From NCBI GenBank assembly GCA_048268845.1, contig JBLWUQ010000004.1:1-64000 (forward strand): a DNA stretch of 64,000 bases, written 5' to 3'. Shown here piece after piece: positions 7,753 through 16,383 of the stretch. The translations under genes and the position numbers were made by a program. The stretch comes from Muriiphilus sp048268845. GTDB taxonomy: Bacteria; Pseudomonadota; Alphaproteobacteria; Rhodobacterales; Rhodobacteraceae. The number at the start of each line of letters is the position of its first letter. Position 1 is the first letter of the stretch. The notes under the pieces are model-generated. The model made no database searches, was not told the origin of the DNA, and saw only the letters and a program-made list of their open reading frames with translations.

Positions 7753-8868
7753 CTACCCCCGCAGCCGCGCCCGGTTCGCCGCCAGCCAGTAGGCCGACAG
7801 GATCAACGGACCCGTCCCCGCCTCGCCGCTGGCCACCAGCGCCATCAGCCGTTCGAACCCGATCACATGCGCGCGGATGTCCTCGTCTTCGTGATCGACC
7901 CCGCCGGTCTCGCCGCCGCGCCCGTTCAGATCGGCGATCCCGACATAGGAATGGATGAACTCTGTCACCGCGCCGGGGCTGGGGTAGTAATCGGCGACGT
8001 GGTGCAGCATGCCAAACGCCAGCCCGGCCTCCTCGATGGCCTCGCGCCGGGCGCAGTCCTCCGGCGTCTCGCCCGCATCGACCCGTCCCGCTATCGGCTC
8101 GAGCGTCCAGGGACAGGGATCGCCGCGCATATAGGGTGCGGCGCGAAACTGCTCGACCACGAGGACCGCATCGCGGCGCGGATCATAAGGCAGAACCGTC
8201 GCCGCATCGCCACCGACAAAGCCTGCGCGGGTGACGGTCGGGCTCATCGCGCCGTCGAAACGGCGAAACCGCAGATCGTGCTCCTCGAGCGTGAAGTAGC
8301 TGGAATAGGGTCGGCGGGCGTGAAGGATCTCAACATCGGCCCCGGTGTCGAACCGGCTGCGAAGGGTCCGCGGCGCTGGCTGCGCGGCCCTCACCCGGCT
8401 GGCCGCGCGCATCTCGATCATCGGCCAGCGCCGCGCCAGTTCCTCGGGCGAGAGCGCGCCGAAATAGCCGAACGCCTCGTCCGCCGCGGCAATCCAGATC
8501 TCGGCCCAGTCGCGCGCCCAGTCCCCGACCCGCCACGGACCGTCCGGCGTGGCCGCGTCTCCGGTCGGGAAATAGGCCAGCGCCGGCACCGTTCCCGCGG
8601 CCGTTTCGACCGAAACCTCACGCAGCTCATAGCCAAAGCCGAGCTCGAAGAAATCCGCCCGCGCCCGCGCCTCGGCATCGGGTGTGACCAGAAGCCCATC
8701 CGCCCCGTCACCCGAAACCAGCATCGGATAGGCCGCCCCGGCAACCTTCTGCACCGAATACCCCGGCAGGCGCGCGGACGTCACCGACGACACCCCCGGC
8801 CCCAGAACCGCCGCGCGCAACCGGTCATGGCAGAGCGTTCCGAACAGGAACAACGGCAGGCCGCTCAC
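7753..8868 (-). CDS. trgB: TrgB-like protein: gamma-glutamylcyclotransferase-like plus Nudix hydrolase
   Basis: 371-aa two-domain protein. Residues 1-110 resemble the gamma-glutamylcyclotransferase/AIG2 fold (LFLFGTLCHD near the N terminus). Residues 205-365 form a Nudix hydrolase of the ADP-ribose pyrophosphatase type, with a perfect Nudix box from Gly261 to Leu283 (G-x5-E-x7-REAIEEAGL). It probably cleaves an ADP-sugar or related nucleoside diphosphate. The gene matches trgB of the R. sphaeroides tellurite-resistance locus in position and in pairing with trgA. The GTG start at 8868 forms a GTGA overlap with the trgA stop; the longer frame from 8889 would start inside trgA. Confidence 0.85.
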   Translation of the reverse strand: MSGLPLFLFGTLCHDRLRAAVLGPGVSSVTSARLPGYSVQKVAGAAYPMLVSGDGADGLLVTPDAEARARADFFELGFGYELREVSVETAAGTVPALAYFPTGDAATPDGPWRVGDWARDWAEIWIAAADEAFGYFGALSPEELARRWPMIEMRAASRVRAAQPAPRTLRSRFDTGADVEILHARRPYSSYFTLEEHDLRFRRFDGAMSPTVTRAGFVGGDAATVLPYDPRRDAVLVVEQFRAAPYMRGDPCPWTLEPIAGRVDAGETPEDCARREAIEEAGLAFGMLHHVADYYPSPGAVTEFIHSYVGIADLNGRGGETGGVDHEDEDIRAHVIGFERLMALVASGEAGTGPLILSAYWLAANRARLRG

Positions 8869-9305
8869 CGGAACCGCACCGCCACCCAATGCGTCACCAC
8901 GCCGACCACCAGCCCACCGATGAACAGCGCCAGAACGACATCCATCTGCCCCACGACCACGAGATAATCGATCGCGATGCGAAAGACGTCGACCACTGCC
9001 TCGGGCGGACTATCATAGGACTTGCGCAGCGACCGGCGCACCATTTCCACGATGGAAAACGTCAGCAACACCCAGAACACCTGCGTCAGCACGCTGGTCA
9101 ACCCGACGCTGACCGCCTTGCCCTGCCCCCGGTCAAGCCGCCGCCCGGTATAGCTCCAGCCGACAATGATCCCGAACCCCGCCGAGACCGGGGCGAACCA
9201 TTTCACCGGCGTCTCCGGCGGCAGATAGGCGGTGACCAGCAGCGCGACACCCCATCCCAGCCCCGCCAGCATCAGCGCGGCGACAAGTCTTGCGGTCGTG
9301 GGCAT
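8865..9305 (-). CDS. trgA: TrgA-family membrane protein
   Basis: 146-aa inner-membrane protein with four hydrophobic segments (near residues 5-28, 33-50, 65-85 and 110-140). The N terminus MPTTARLVAAL and overall pattern match TrgA, linked genetically to tellurite resistance in R. sphaeroides; its biochemical role is unknown. A strong GGGGAGG lies just upstream of the ATG at 9305, which rules out the longer frame from 9464. It overlaps trgB by 4 nt and follows phrB by 73 nt, so phrB-trgA-trgB may be one transcript. Confidence 0.83.
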   Translation of the reverse strand: MPTTARLVAALMLAGLGWGVALLVTAYLPPETPVKWFAPVSAGFGIIVGWSYTGRRLDRGQGKAVSVGLTSVLTQVFWVLLTFSIVEMVRRSLRKSYDSPPEAVVDVFRIAIDYLVVVGQMDVVLALFIGGLVVGVVTHWVAVRFR

Positions 9306-9378
9306 CTGGCCTCCCCGGTTTGAGCCTTGGACGCAGTCTCCAACCTGCCACGCCGTCGCGCAAGACCGAATTCGCCGC

Positions 9379-10803
9379 TCAGCCCGGCTTGCGCGCCTGA
9401 TAGGCCGCCAGCGCCCGTGCGCGCCCCTCGGCCAGACCGACCACCGGCGCTGGAAAGGGCGCACCGGGTGACAGCCCCCAGGCGCGCGGAACGGCGTCGA
9501 AAAAGCTCAGCGCCGTCGCACTCGGCCGCGCCGCGCCCTCGGCGATCCAGCGCTGGCGATAGCTGCCGTCAGGGTCGAACTTCGCCGCCTGCGTCTCCGG
9601 GTTGAACACCCGAAAATAGGGGGCGGCATCCGGGCCGGAGCCCGCCACCCATTGCCAGCCCATCGCATTGGCGGCCGGGTCCCAGTCGGTCAGGTGTTCG
9701 GCAAACCAGTCCTGCCCGATCCGCCAATGCGTCATCAGATGCTTGGTCAGATAGCTCGCCACGATCATCCGCGCGCGGTTGTGCATCCGGCCCGTCACAT
9801 GCATCTCGCGCATCGCGGCATCGACGAAGGCCACCCCGGTGCGCCCCTGTTTCCAGGCGACGACCTCGGGCGCATCCGGGTCGGTCGACCAGGGAAAGGC
9901 GTCCCATTCGGTGCGCCAGTTGCGGGTCGGCATGTCCGGCGAATGATGGAGCAGGTGCCAGGCAAACTCGCGCCAGACCAGTTCCTTGAGGAAAGTCTCG
10001 GCCCCCGCCACGCCCTCCTCGCGCGCGCGCCAGCCTGCCAGCCAGACTTGCCGCGGGCTGATCTCGCCCAGGGTCAGGTATTGCGACATCCCCGAAGTCG
10101 CATCCTCCCCGGCAAAATCCCGCCGCGCGCCGTAACCTTCCAGCCGCTCGCTCACAAACCACTCCAGCCGCGCCCGCGCCGCTGCCTCTCCGGGCTGCGC
10201 ATGCGCGGCCACCACCGCCGCGCCCCGATCCATCGCGTCAGCCATCCGCCATGAGGCGAGTTCCTCACTCGCGGGCCAGTGCGACGGGGCCATCAGGCGC
10301 GCCGGCGCAGGCAGTGCCGCCCCGACGTCCCGGCCACGCACCGCCCGCCAATAGGGTGAATAGACCCGGTAGGGCCCACCCTGCCCGGTCGCCACGGTCC
10401 AGGGCTCGAACAACAGATGCCCGGCAAAACTGCGCGCCTCGATGCCCTGCGCCAACAACGCCGCCTTGACCCCGGTATCACGCCGGATCGCCGCCGGATC
10501 ATAGGCGCGCGACCAGAACACCGCCCGCGCCCCGGTCTCGGCGATCAGCCGTGCCAGCACTTCGCCGGCCTCACCGCCGCGCAAGACCAACCGGCTCCCC
10601 CGCGCCGCCAGGGCCTCTGCGAAAGCCTCCAGCCCCAGTCCCAGCCGGAACCTCGCCGCCGCCCCCAGCGACGTCACCGCCTCATCGCGGATAAAGACAG
10701 GAATGACCGGCGCACCGGTCGCCGCCGCCGCATGCAGCGCCGGATGGTCGGACAGTCGCAGATCGCGGCGCAGCCAGACTAGGATCGGTCTTGTATCGGT
10801 CAT
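9379..10803 (-). CDS. phrB: Deoxyribodipyrimidine photolyase
   Basis: 474-aa flavoprotein that repairs UV-induced cyclobutane pyrimidine dimers using light. The N-terminal antenna domain begins with LVWLRRDLRLSDHPAL. The C-terminal FAD-binding helical domain contains the class I photolyase signatures GRMHNRARMI, WQWVAGSG and PYFRVFNP. Length is normal for class I CPD photolyases. The ATG at 10803 precedes the conserved N terminus; the longer frame from 10998 only adds translated intergenic repeat. It is upstream of trgAB on the same strand and divergent from the aminotransferase gene. Confidence 0.93.
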   Translation of the reverse strand: MTDTRPILVWLRRDLRLSDHPALHAAAATGAPVIPVFIRDEAVTSLGAAARFRLGLGLEAFAEALAARGSRLVLRGGEAGEVLARLIAETGARAVFWSRAYDPAAIRRDTGVKAALLAQGIEARSFAGHLLFEPWTVATGQGGPYRVYSPYWRAVRGRDVGAALPAPARLMAPSHWPASEELASWRMADAMDRGAAVVAAHAQPGEAAARARLEWFVSERLEGYGARRDFAGEDATSGMSQYLTLGEISPRQVWLAGWRAREEGVAGAETFLKELVWREFAWHLLHHSPDMPTRNWRTEWDAFPWSTDPDAPEVVAWKQGRTGVAFVDAAMREMHVTGRMHNRARMIVASYLTKHLMTHWRIGQDWFAEHLTDWDPAANAMGWQWVAGSGPDAAPYFRVFNPETQAAKFDPDGSYRQRWIAEGAARPSATALSFFDAVPRAWGLSPGAPFPAPVVGLAEGRARALAAYQARKPG

Positions 10804-10882
10804 GGATTGACTACGCTCAAGCAACAGGTTCGGATGACTTCCAGCCTTTGCACATCTTTGCTCCTCAAATACCTTCGGGGGT

Positions 10883-10901
10883 CTGGGGGTGAAACCCCCA
10901 G
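10883..10901. repeat. GC-rich hairpin in a family-typical intergenic motif
   Basis: A perfect 8-bp stem CTGGGGGT/ACCCCCAG with a GAA loop follows CTCAAATACCTTCGGGGG. Similar tracts recur between genes in Rhodobacteraceae genomes, from memory. Here it sits between the divergent phrB and aminotransferase genes and has no T-run. I saw no second copy in the window. Confidence 0.5.
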
Positions 10902-10961
10902 CCAGGCATGAAGCGCGCCAGAGGCGCACATTTTGACAACGCCCGCAGGAAGGACCCCTCG

Positions 10962-12140
10962 ATGCGCCCCGTGAACCCGAACATCGCCCGCACCACAACG
11001 CCGCCGGTGATGGAGGCGCGGCGCTGGCTCGATGGCGTCACCTTCGCCCCCGACCGCCCGCTGATCAACGTGAGCCAGGCCGCCCCGGTCGAGCCGCCAC
11101 CGCCCGCCCTGCGCCAGGCGATGGCCGAAACCGCGCTCACCGACGACAGCGCGCATCTCTACGGCCCGGTGCTCGGCCTTCCCGCCCTGCGCGCCGAAAT
11201 CGCGCGGCGGACTTCCTCGCTCTACCAGGGCCATGTCACGCCCGATCAGGTCGCGATCACCTCGGGCTGCAACCAGGCGTTCTGCGCCGCGCTGGCTACG
11301 CTCGCCGCGCCGGGCGACGAGGTGCTCCTGCCGGTGCCGTGGTATTTCAATCACAAGATGTGGCTCGACATGACCGGCGTCACCGCCGTGCCGTTGCCGA
11401 CCGATGCGGAACTGCTGCCCAAGTCCGCCGAGGCCGAGGCCCGCATCACCAACCGCACCCGCGCCATCGTTCTGGTCACGCCCAACAACCCCGGCGGCGT
11501 CGAATACCCCGCCGATCTGCTCGCCGCCTTCCGCAATCTTGCCCGAAAACGCGGCCTTGCGCTGATCCTTGACGAGACCTATCGCGATTTTGACAGCCGC
11601 CCCTCCCCGACACATCGGCTGTTCGCGCACGACGGCTGGGACGACGCGCTGATTCACCTCTATTCCTTCTCGAAAGCCTACCGCCTGACCGGTCACCGGG
11701 TCGGCGCGATCGTCGCCAGCCCGGCGCGACTGGCCGAGGTCGAGAAGTTCCTCGACACGGTGGCGATCTGTCCGAACCAGATCGCCCAGCACGCCGCACT
11801 CTGGGGGATGCAGAACCTCGATGAATGGCTGGCGGGCGAACGCGACGAGATCCTCGACCGGCGCGCGGCGATCGAGGTGGGCTTCGCGCGCCTGCCCGGC
11901 TGGCGGTTGCGCGGCGCGGGGGCGTATTTCGCCTATGTCGAACACCCGTTCGATGAGACGTCGGGCGCGCTGTGCAAACGCATGGTGCGCGACATCGGCG
12001 TCCTCGCCATGCCCGGCACGATGTTCATGCCCGAGGCCGACCCCGAAGGCGCACGACAGATCCGCATCGCCTTTGCCAATATCGACCGGGCCGGCATTGC
12101 CGAACTGTTCGAGCGGTTGCGCACCCTCGCCCCGGCCTGA
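10962..12140 (+). CDS. Class I/II aminotransferase
   Basis: 392-aa fold-type I PLP enzyme of the aspartate-aminotransferase superfamily. The Schiff-base lysine is Lys238 in SFSKAYRLTGHRVG, with the cofactor-binding TPNNPGG (173-179) and ILDETY (202-207). Substrate cannot be assigned from sequence. The ATG at 10962 has GCAGGAAGGA about 8 nt upstream; the longer frame from 10908 reads through the intergenic hairpin. The ASKHA-activator gene begins 89 nt downstream on the same strand and may be cotranscribed. Confidence 0.87.
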   Translation: MRPVNPNIARTTTPPVMEARRWLDGVTFAPDRPLINVSQAAPVEPPPPALRQAMAETALTDDSAHLYGPVLGLPALRAEIARRTSSLYQGHVTPDQVAITSGCNQAFCAALATLAAPGDEVLLPVPWYFNHKMWLDMTGVTAVPLPTDAELLPKSAEAEARITNRTRAIVLVTPNNPGGVEYPADLLAAFRNLARKRGLALILDETYRDFDSRPSPTHRLFAHDGWDDALIHLYSFSKAYRLTGHRVGAIVASPARLAEVEKFLDTVAICPNQIAQHAALWGMQNLDEWLAGERDEILDRRAAIEVGFARLPGWRLRGAGAYFAYVEHPFDETSGALCKRMVRDIGVLAMPGTMFMPEADPEGARQIRIAFANIDRAGIAELFERLRTLAPA

Positions 12141-12229
12141 GCCGATGCCGCAGTCGGGCCGCGCCCCGTCGCAGCCGGGCGGTTGCGCCTGCGCGTCCCT
12201 GCGCTACAAGGACCCGAACGGAGCGCGCG

Positions 12230-14269
12230 ATGACCGATTCAGACCCCAAGACGACTGATCCCCTTGTGATCTTCACCCCCTCCGGCAAACGCGGCCGGGT
12301 GGCGCCCGGCACGCCGGTCCTGACCGCCGCGCGCCAGCTTGGCGTTGACCTCGATTCGGTCTGCGGCGGGCGCGGCATCTGCTCGAAATGTCAGGTCACG
12401 CCGGGTTTCGGCGAGTTTGCCAAACACGGGTTGCATGTCTCGCCCGATTCGCTTTCGGCGTTCAATTCCGTCGAGGAGCGTTACGACCGCATCCGCGGGT
12501 TGAAAAAGGGCCGCAGGCTGGGCTGTCAGGCGCAGATTCTGGGCGACATGGTGATCGACGTCCCGCCCGAAAGCCAGGTCCACAAACAGGTGGTGCGCAA
12601 GCGCGCCGAGGCGCGCGACATCGTGCTCGACCCGGCGGTGCGGCTGCACTACGTCGAGGTCGAGGAACCCGACATGCACCACCCCTCGGGCGACCGCGAG
12701 CGGCTGCTTTCGGCGCTGCGCCAAGAGATAGCGCTCGACGTCCTGCACTTCGACTTTCACCTTCTTTCCGGCCTGCAAACCACTCTGCGCAAAGGCAAAT
12801 GGGCGGTTACGGCAGCGGTGCACATGCGCCCGGAGCCGACCGTCATCGCGCTCTGGCCGGGATTTCATGAGGGCGGCATCCACGGCATTGCGGTCGACCT
12901 TGGCTCGACCACCATCGCGGGGCATCTGGTCAACCTCGTGACCGGCGATGTGATAGCCTCGTCCGGCCTGATGAACCCGCAGATCCGCTTTGGCGAAGAC
13001 CTGATGAGCCGGGTGAGCTACGGCATGATGAACCCCGGCGGCGCTGGCGAAATGACGCAAGCGGTGCGCGACGGGCTGAACCGGATGTTCGACGATCTGG
13101 CGACCGAGGCCGGGATCGACAAGGCCACGATCCTCGACAGCGCCTTCGTGATGAACCCGGTGATGCACCACCTCTTTCTCGGGCTCGACCCCTATGAGCT
13201 TGGCCAGGCGCCTTTCGCGCTGGCCACTGGCTCGGCGCAGGCGCTGCGCGCATCCGAGATCGGGCTGACGATAGCGCCCGGCACCCGCGCCTATGTGCTA
13301 CCGCTGATCGCGGGCCATGTCGGGGCGGATGCAGCAGCCGTGGCGCTGTCCGAGCAGCCGCACAAGTCCGAAGACCTCGCGCTGGTGGTCGATGTCGGCA
13401 CCAATGCCGAGATCTTCCTTGGCGACAAGACCGGCGTGATGGCCTGTTCCTCGCCCACCGGCCCGGCCTTCGAGGGCGCGCAGATCTCATCCGGCCAGCG
13501 CGCCGCCCCCGGCGCGATCGAGCGGGTCGAGATCGACCCCGTGACCAAGGAACCCCGCTTTCGCGTGATCGGCAGCGATCTGTGGTCGGACGAGGACGGT
13601 TTTGCCGAGGCCATCGCCACCAGCGGCCTCACCGGTATCTGCGGCTCTGGCATCATCGAGGCGGTGGCCGAAATGCGCATGGCCGGCATCGTCGACGCCA
13701 GCGGTCTGATCGGTTCGGCAGACCAGACCGGCACGGCGCGCTCGGTCCAGGATGGGCGCACCCATGCCTATGTGCTCTGGGAGGGTGACGAGGACAATCC
13801 GCGCATCCTGGTCACGAACGGCGATATCCGCGCGATCCAGATGGCCAAGGCAGCACTTTATGCCGGGGCGCGGCTGCTCATGGACAAGCGCGGCGTCGAT
13901 AAGGTCGACCGGGTGGTGCTGGCGGGGGCGTTCGGCGCGCATATCTCGCCCAAGCACGCGATGGTGCTGGGGATGATCCCCGACTGCCCGCTCGACAAGG
14001 TGACATCGGCGGGCAACGCGGCGGGCACCGGCGCGCGCATCGCGCTCTTGAACATGGGCGCGCGTGACGAGATCGAGGCGGTGGTGCGCCAGATCGAAAA
14101 GATCGAAACCGCGGTCGAGCCGCGGTTTCAGGAGCATTTCGTGAACGCCACCGCAATGCCCAACGCCGCCGAGCCGTTCACGCTCTTGCGCGGCGTCGTG
14201 AGCCTGCCCGACGTCAACTACAACGCCGGTGACAGCGGCGGCGGGCGGCGCAGACGCAGGCGGGACTAG
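12230..14269 (+). CDS. Ferredoxin-ASKHA protein, reductive activator of corrinoid proteins (RamA/RACo-like)
   Basis: 679-aa protein. An N-terminal plant-type [2Fe-2S] ferredoxin domain (10-110) has Cys45, Cys51, Cys54 and Cys99 in the expected C-x5-C-x2-C...C spacing. A linker follows, and then an ASKHA ATPase domain (DUF4445) with AVDLGSTTIAGHL, DVGTNAEIFLG and GAFGAHI. Such proteins use ATP to reduce inactive Co(II)-corrinoid proteins, for example in methylamine, betaine or aryl-ether demethylation. No corrinoid protein or methyltransferase is visible in this window, so the partner must be elsewhere. The C terminus ends in six consecutive Arg and a final Asp. I took the ATG at 12230; sequence upstream of it in frame is Arg-rich and unconserved. 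Confidence 0.85.
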   Translation: MTDSDPKTTDPLVIFTPSGKRGRVAPGTPVLTAARQLGVDLDSVCGGRGICSKCQVTPGFGEFAKHGLHVSPDSLSAFNSVEERYDRIRGLKKGRRLGCQAQILGDMVIDVPPESQVHKQVVRKRAEARDIVLDPAVRLHYVEVEEPDMHHPSGDRERLLSALRQEIALDVLHFDFHLLSGLQTTLRKGKWAVTAAVHMRPEPTVIALWPGFHEGGIHGIAVDLGSTTIAGHLVNLVTGDVIASSGLMNPQIRFGEDLMSRVSYGMMNPGGAGEMTQAVRDGLNRMFDDLATEAGIDKATILDSAFVMNPVMHHLFLGLDPYELGQAPFALATGSAQALRASEIGLTIAPGTRAYVLPLIAGHVGADAAAVALSEQPHKSEDLALVVDVGTNAEIFLGDKTGVMACSSPTGPAFEGAQISSGQRAAPGAIERVEIDPVTKEPRFRVIGSDLWSDEDGFAEAIATSGLTGICGSGIIEAVAEMRMAGIVDASGLIGSADQTGTARSVQDGRTHAYVLWEGDEDNPRILVTNGDIRAIQMAKAALYAGARLLMDKRGVDKVDRVVLAGAFGAHISPKHAMVLGMIPDCPLDKVTSAGNAAGTGARIALLNMGARDEIEAVVRQIEKIETAVEPRFQEHFVNATAMPNAAEPFTLLRGVVSLPDVNYNAGDSGGGRRRRRRD

Positions 14270-14277
14270 CTTTCCGC

Positions 14278-14934
14278 TCAGGCCGCGCGCGGGCGGATCT
14301 CGGCGCGCAGGCTGTCGCCGATGGCATGGCGGGCGCGCTCGATGTCGTGATCGGACTGCAGGTGCAGCCAGAAATCCGCGGCGGTCGAGAAATACCGCGC
14401 CAGCCGCAACGACAACTCGGCATCGACCTTGAGATCGCCCGCGATCAGGCGCTTGAGGCTGGTGTCGGTCACGCCGATGGCCGTGGCGAGGGCGGCGACA
14501 GAAATGCCGTTGGGCGCAAGGAACTCGTCGCGCAGCACCGCGCCGGGCGTCGGGCAGAGGAACAATGGCACCGCCGCCTCGGCTGGCGCGGGCTCAATGA
14601 TTTCCTCTTCCACCGGGAAACCGGCGGCTTTCCAGGCGGTCAGCCCGCCCTCCATATGCATCACCCGGTGATGGCCGGCCCCCAGCAGCATCCGTGCCGC
14701 CGCCGCCGAGCGCTTTCCGATGGCGCAGTGCAGCACCAGAGGCTTGCCGGTCAGCACCGGAAAGACATTGGCCTCGAACGACGACAGCGGCAAAAGCAGC
14801 GCGCCGGAGATATGTTCAAGGTCGTATTCCCGCGTTTCACGCACATCGACCAGCACCACCTCGCCCTCGATGAGCCAATGCGCAACGGTTTCGGGCGTGA
14901 CGGCCAGCGGTTCGGTCTGAGTATCCTTTGGCAT
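14278..14934 (-). CDS. Rhodanese domain fused to a HigA/XRE-type DNA-binding domain
   Basis: 218-aa fusion. Residues 10-107 are a single rhodanese domain with catalytic Cys70 in LHCAIGKRSA and the motif DVRETREYDLEHI. Residues 128-205 resemble the HigA/VapI antidote family (PGAVLRDEFLAPNGISVAALA, then a helix-turn-helix and FWLHLQ). No toxin gene of the HigB type is adjacent, so this is probably a sulfur- or thiol-responsive regulator rather than half of a toxin-antitoxin pair. It is convergent with the ASKHA gene, ending 8 nt from it. Confidence 0.8.
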   Translation of the reverse strand: MPKDTQTEPLAVTPETVAHWLIEGEVVLVDVRETREYDLEHISGALLLPLSSFEANVFPVLTGKPLVLHCAIGKRSAAAARMLLGAGHHRVMHMEGGLTAWKAAGFPVEEEIIEPAPAEAAVPLFLCPTPGAVLRDEFLAPNGISVAALATAIGVTDTSLKRLIAGDLKVDAELSLRLARYFSTAADFWLHLQSDHDIERARHAIGDSLRAEIRPRAA

Positions 14935-15098
14935 GAAAGCCTCCTGTCTCGGGTCGGACAGGGGATAGCAGCCGCGGCGGGAAAATGTCCGCCCGAAGGT
15001 CGCCCTCGCAGCACGACGCGCGACCAGCGCTGCGGGCCGGAACGGAACGCTGTTCCGGCTTTGGCTGGACGTGGCAGGGAATCAGTGCGTTCGGGAAC

Positions 15099-15130
15099 AA
15101 AAAACGGCGCCCCGAGGGACGCCGTTTTTT
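15099..15130 (-). terminator. Rho-independent terminator of acpP
   Basis: Stem CGGCG/CGCCG flanked by six A on the left and six T on the right. It is symmetrical, so it can act in both directions, and lies 20 nt after the acpP stop. Confidence 0.9.
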
Positions 15131-15150
15131 CAGGATTTGGCAGGGATGCC

Positions 15151-15384
15151 TTATGAGGCTTCCGTGATGAACTTCACCGCATCGCCAAAGGTCTGGATGG
15201 TCTCGGCGGCGTCATCGGGGATTTCGATGCCGAATTCCTCTTCGAAGGCCATGACCAGCTCGACCGTGTCGAGGCTGTCGGCGCCGAGGTCGTCGATGAA
15301 CGAGGCCGATTCCGTGACCTTGTCCTCTTCGACGCCGAGATGCTCGACAACAATTTTCTTAACGCGATCTGCGACGTCGCTCAT
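15151..15384 (-). CDS. acpP: Acyl carrier protein
   Basis: 77-aa acidic carrier protein for fatty-acid synthesis. The phosphopantetheine attachment Ser lies in GADSLDTVELVM. Sequence and length are typical of AcpP. It follows fabD and fabG on the same strand. No fabF follows: the terminator and then the rhodanese fusion come next. Confidence 0.98.
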   Translation of the reverse strand: MSDVADRVKKIVVEHLGVEEDKVTESASFIDDLGADSLDTVELVMAFEEEFGIEIPDDAAETIQTFGDAVKFITEAS

Positions 15385-15471
15385 ATTAATTCCTCACGTT
15401 TGTCAGGCGCTTGGCCCGTTGCATTCGGCCCGGATGGGCCACCTCGTCGACCCGGGACAAGGCACCGGGAC

Positions 15472-15529
15472 CGCCCCGTGACGGGGCGAAAACCTGCGCT
15501 CCCTTTAGCACAAACCGCCGGGGTGGCAA
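15472..15529 (-). promoter_or_regulatory. Candidate acpP promoter and leader hairpin
   Basis: On the minus strand TTGCCA (15529-15524), 16 nt, then TAAAGG (15507-15502). A GC-rich inverted repeat CGCCCCGT/ACGGGGCG (15472-15488) lies downstream in the leader, about 90 nt before acpP. The -10 match is weak. Confidence 0.35.
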
Positions 15530-15568
15530 ACGGTTTGTCCCCTTCGGGGCGATCATCACGCCAGGCCG

Positions 15569-16306
15569 TCACAGCATCGCCATGCCGCCATTCACGTGCA
15601 AGGTCGCGCCGGTGACATAACCCGCCTCGGGCGAGGCAAGGTAGAGCACCGCCGCCGCGATCTCGTCCGGCGTGCCCATCCTTGCGGCCGGAATCTGGAC
15701 GTTGATCTTGTCCTTCTGCTCGTCGGTCAGCTTGTCGGTCATCGCGGTGGCGATGAAACCGGGTGCGACGCAATTGGCGGTGATCCCGCGCGAGGCGACC
15801 TCGTAGGCGATCGACTTGGTCATGCCGACCATGCCGGCCTTGGAGGCGGCATAATTGGCCTGGCCGGGGTTGCCGGTGGCGCCCACGATCGACGAGATGT
15901 TCACGATCCGGCCCCAGCGCGCCTTCATCATGCCGCGCACCGCACCCCGGCAGAGCCGCATCGTCGCGGTCAGGTTCACGTCGAGCACGCTGTGCCAGTC
16001 GTCATCGGACATCCGCATGAACAGCTGATCGCGGGTGATGCCGGCGTTGTTGACGAGGATGTCGAGCCCGCCCATGGCATCGATCGCGGCCTTCGGCAGC
16101 GCGTCGACCGCTTCGGGGTCGGACAGGTTGCAGGGCAGCACATGGGCGCGCTCGCCAAGCTCTGCCGCCAGCGCCTCGAGCGGTTCGGTGCGGGTGCCCG
16201 ACAGGCCGACGGTCGCTCCTGCGCCGTGTAGCGCGCGCGCGATGGCGCCACCGATGCCGCCGGATGCCCCGGTGACAAGCGCGCGTTTTCCAGTCAGATC
16301 AAACAT
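15569..16306 (-). CDS. fabG: 3-oxoacyl-[acyl-carrier-protein] reductase
   Basis: 245-aa SDR enzyme that reduces 3-oxoacyl-ACP with NADPH in type II fatty-acid synthesis. Cofactor motif TGASGGIG near residue 12, NNAG, catalytic Ser in NISSIVG, and YAASKAGM with Tyr and Lys intact. The ATG at 16306 has AGGA upstream and matches the conserved N terminus MFDLTGKRALVTG; the frame from 16375 adds unrelated residues. It lies between fabD and acpP. Confidence 0.96.
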   Translation of the reverse strand: MFDLTGKRALVTGASGGIGGAIARALHGAGATVGLSGTRTEPLEALAAELGERAHVLPCNLSDPEAVDALPKAAIDAMGGLDILVNNAGITRDQLFMRMSDDDWHSVLDVNLTATMRLCRGAVRGMMKARWGRIVNISSIVGATGNPGQANYAASKAGMVGMTKSIAYEVASRGITANCVAPGFIATAMTDKLTDEQKDKINVQIPAARMGTPDEIAAAVLYLASPEAGYVTGATLHVNGGMAML

Positions 16307-16383
16307 GTTTCGTCCTTTTCCTGTGTCGCCGGACCGCCCCGCGCGGGGCGGTCGCATGGCGGCGCGCGCCGCCATTTCCCGGC

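Noticed and set aside
14278..14934. Toxin-antitoxin pair of HigBA type
   Set aside because: The HigA-like domain is fused to rhodanese, and no small toxin gene lies on either side.
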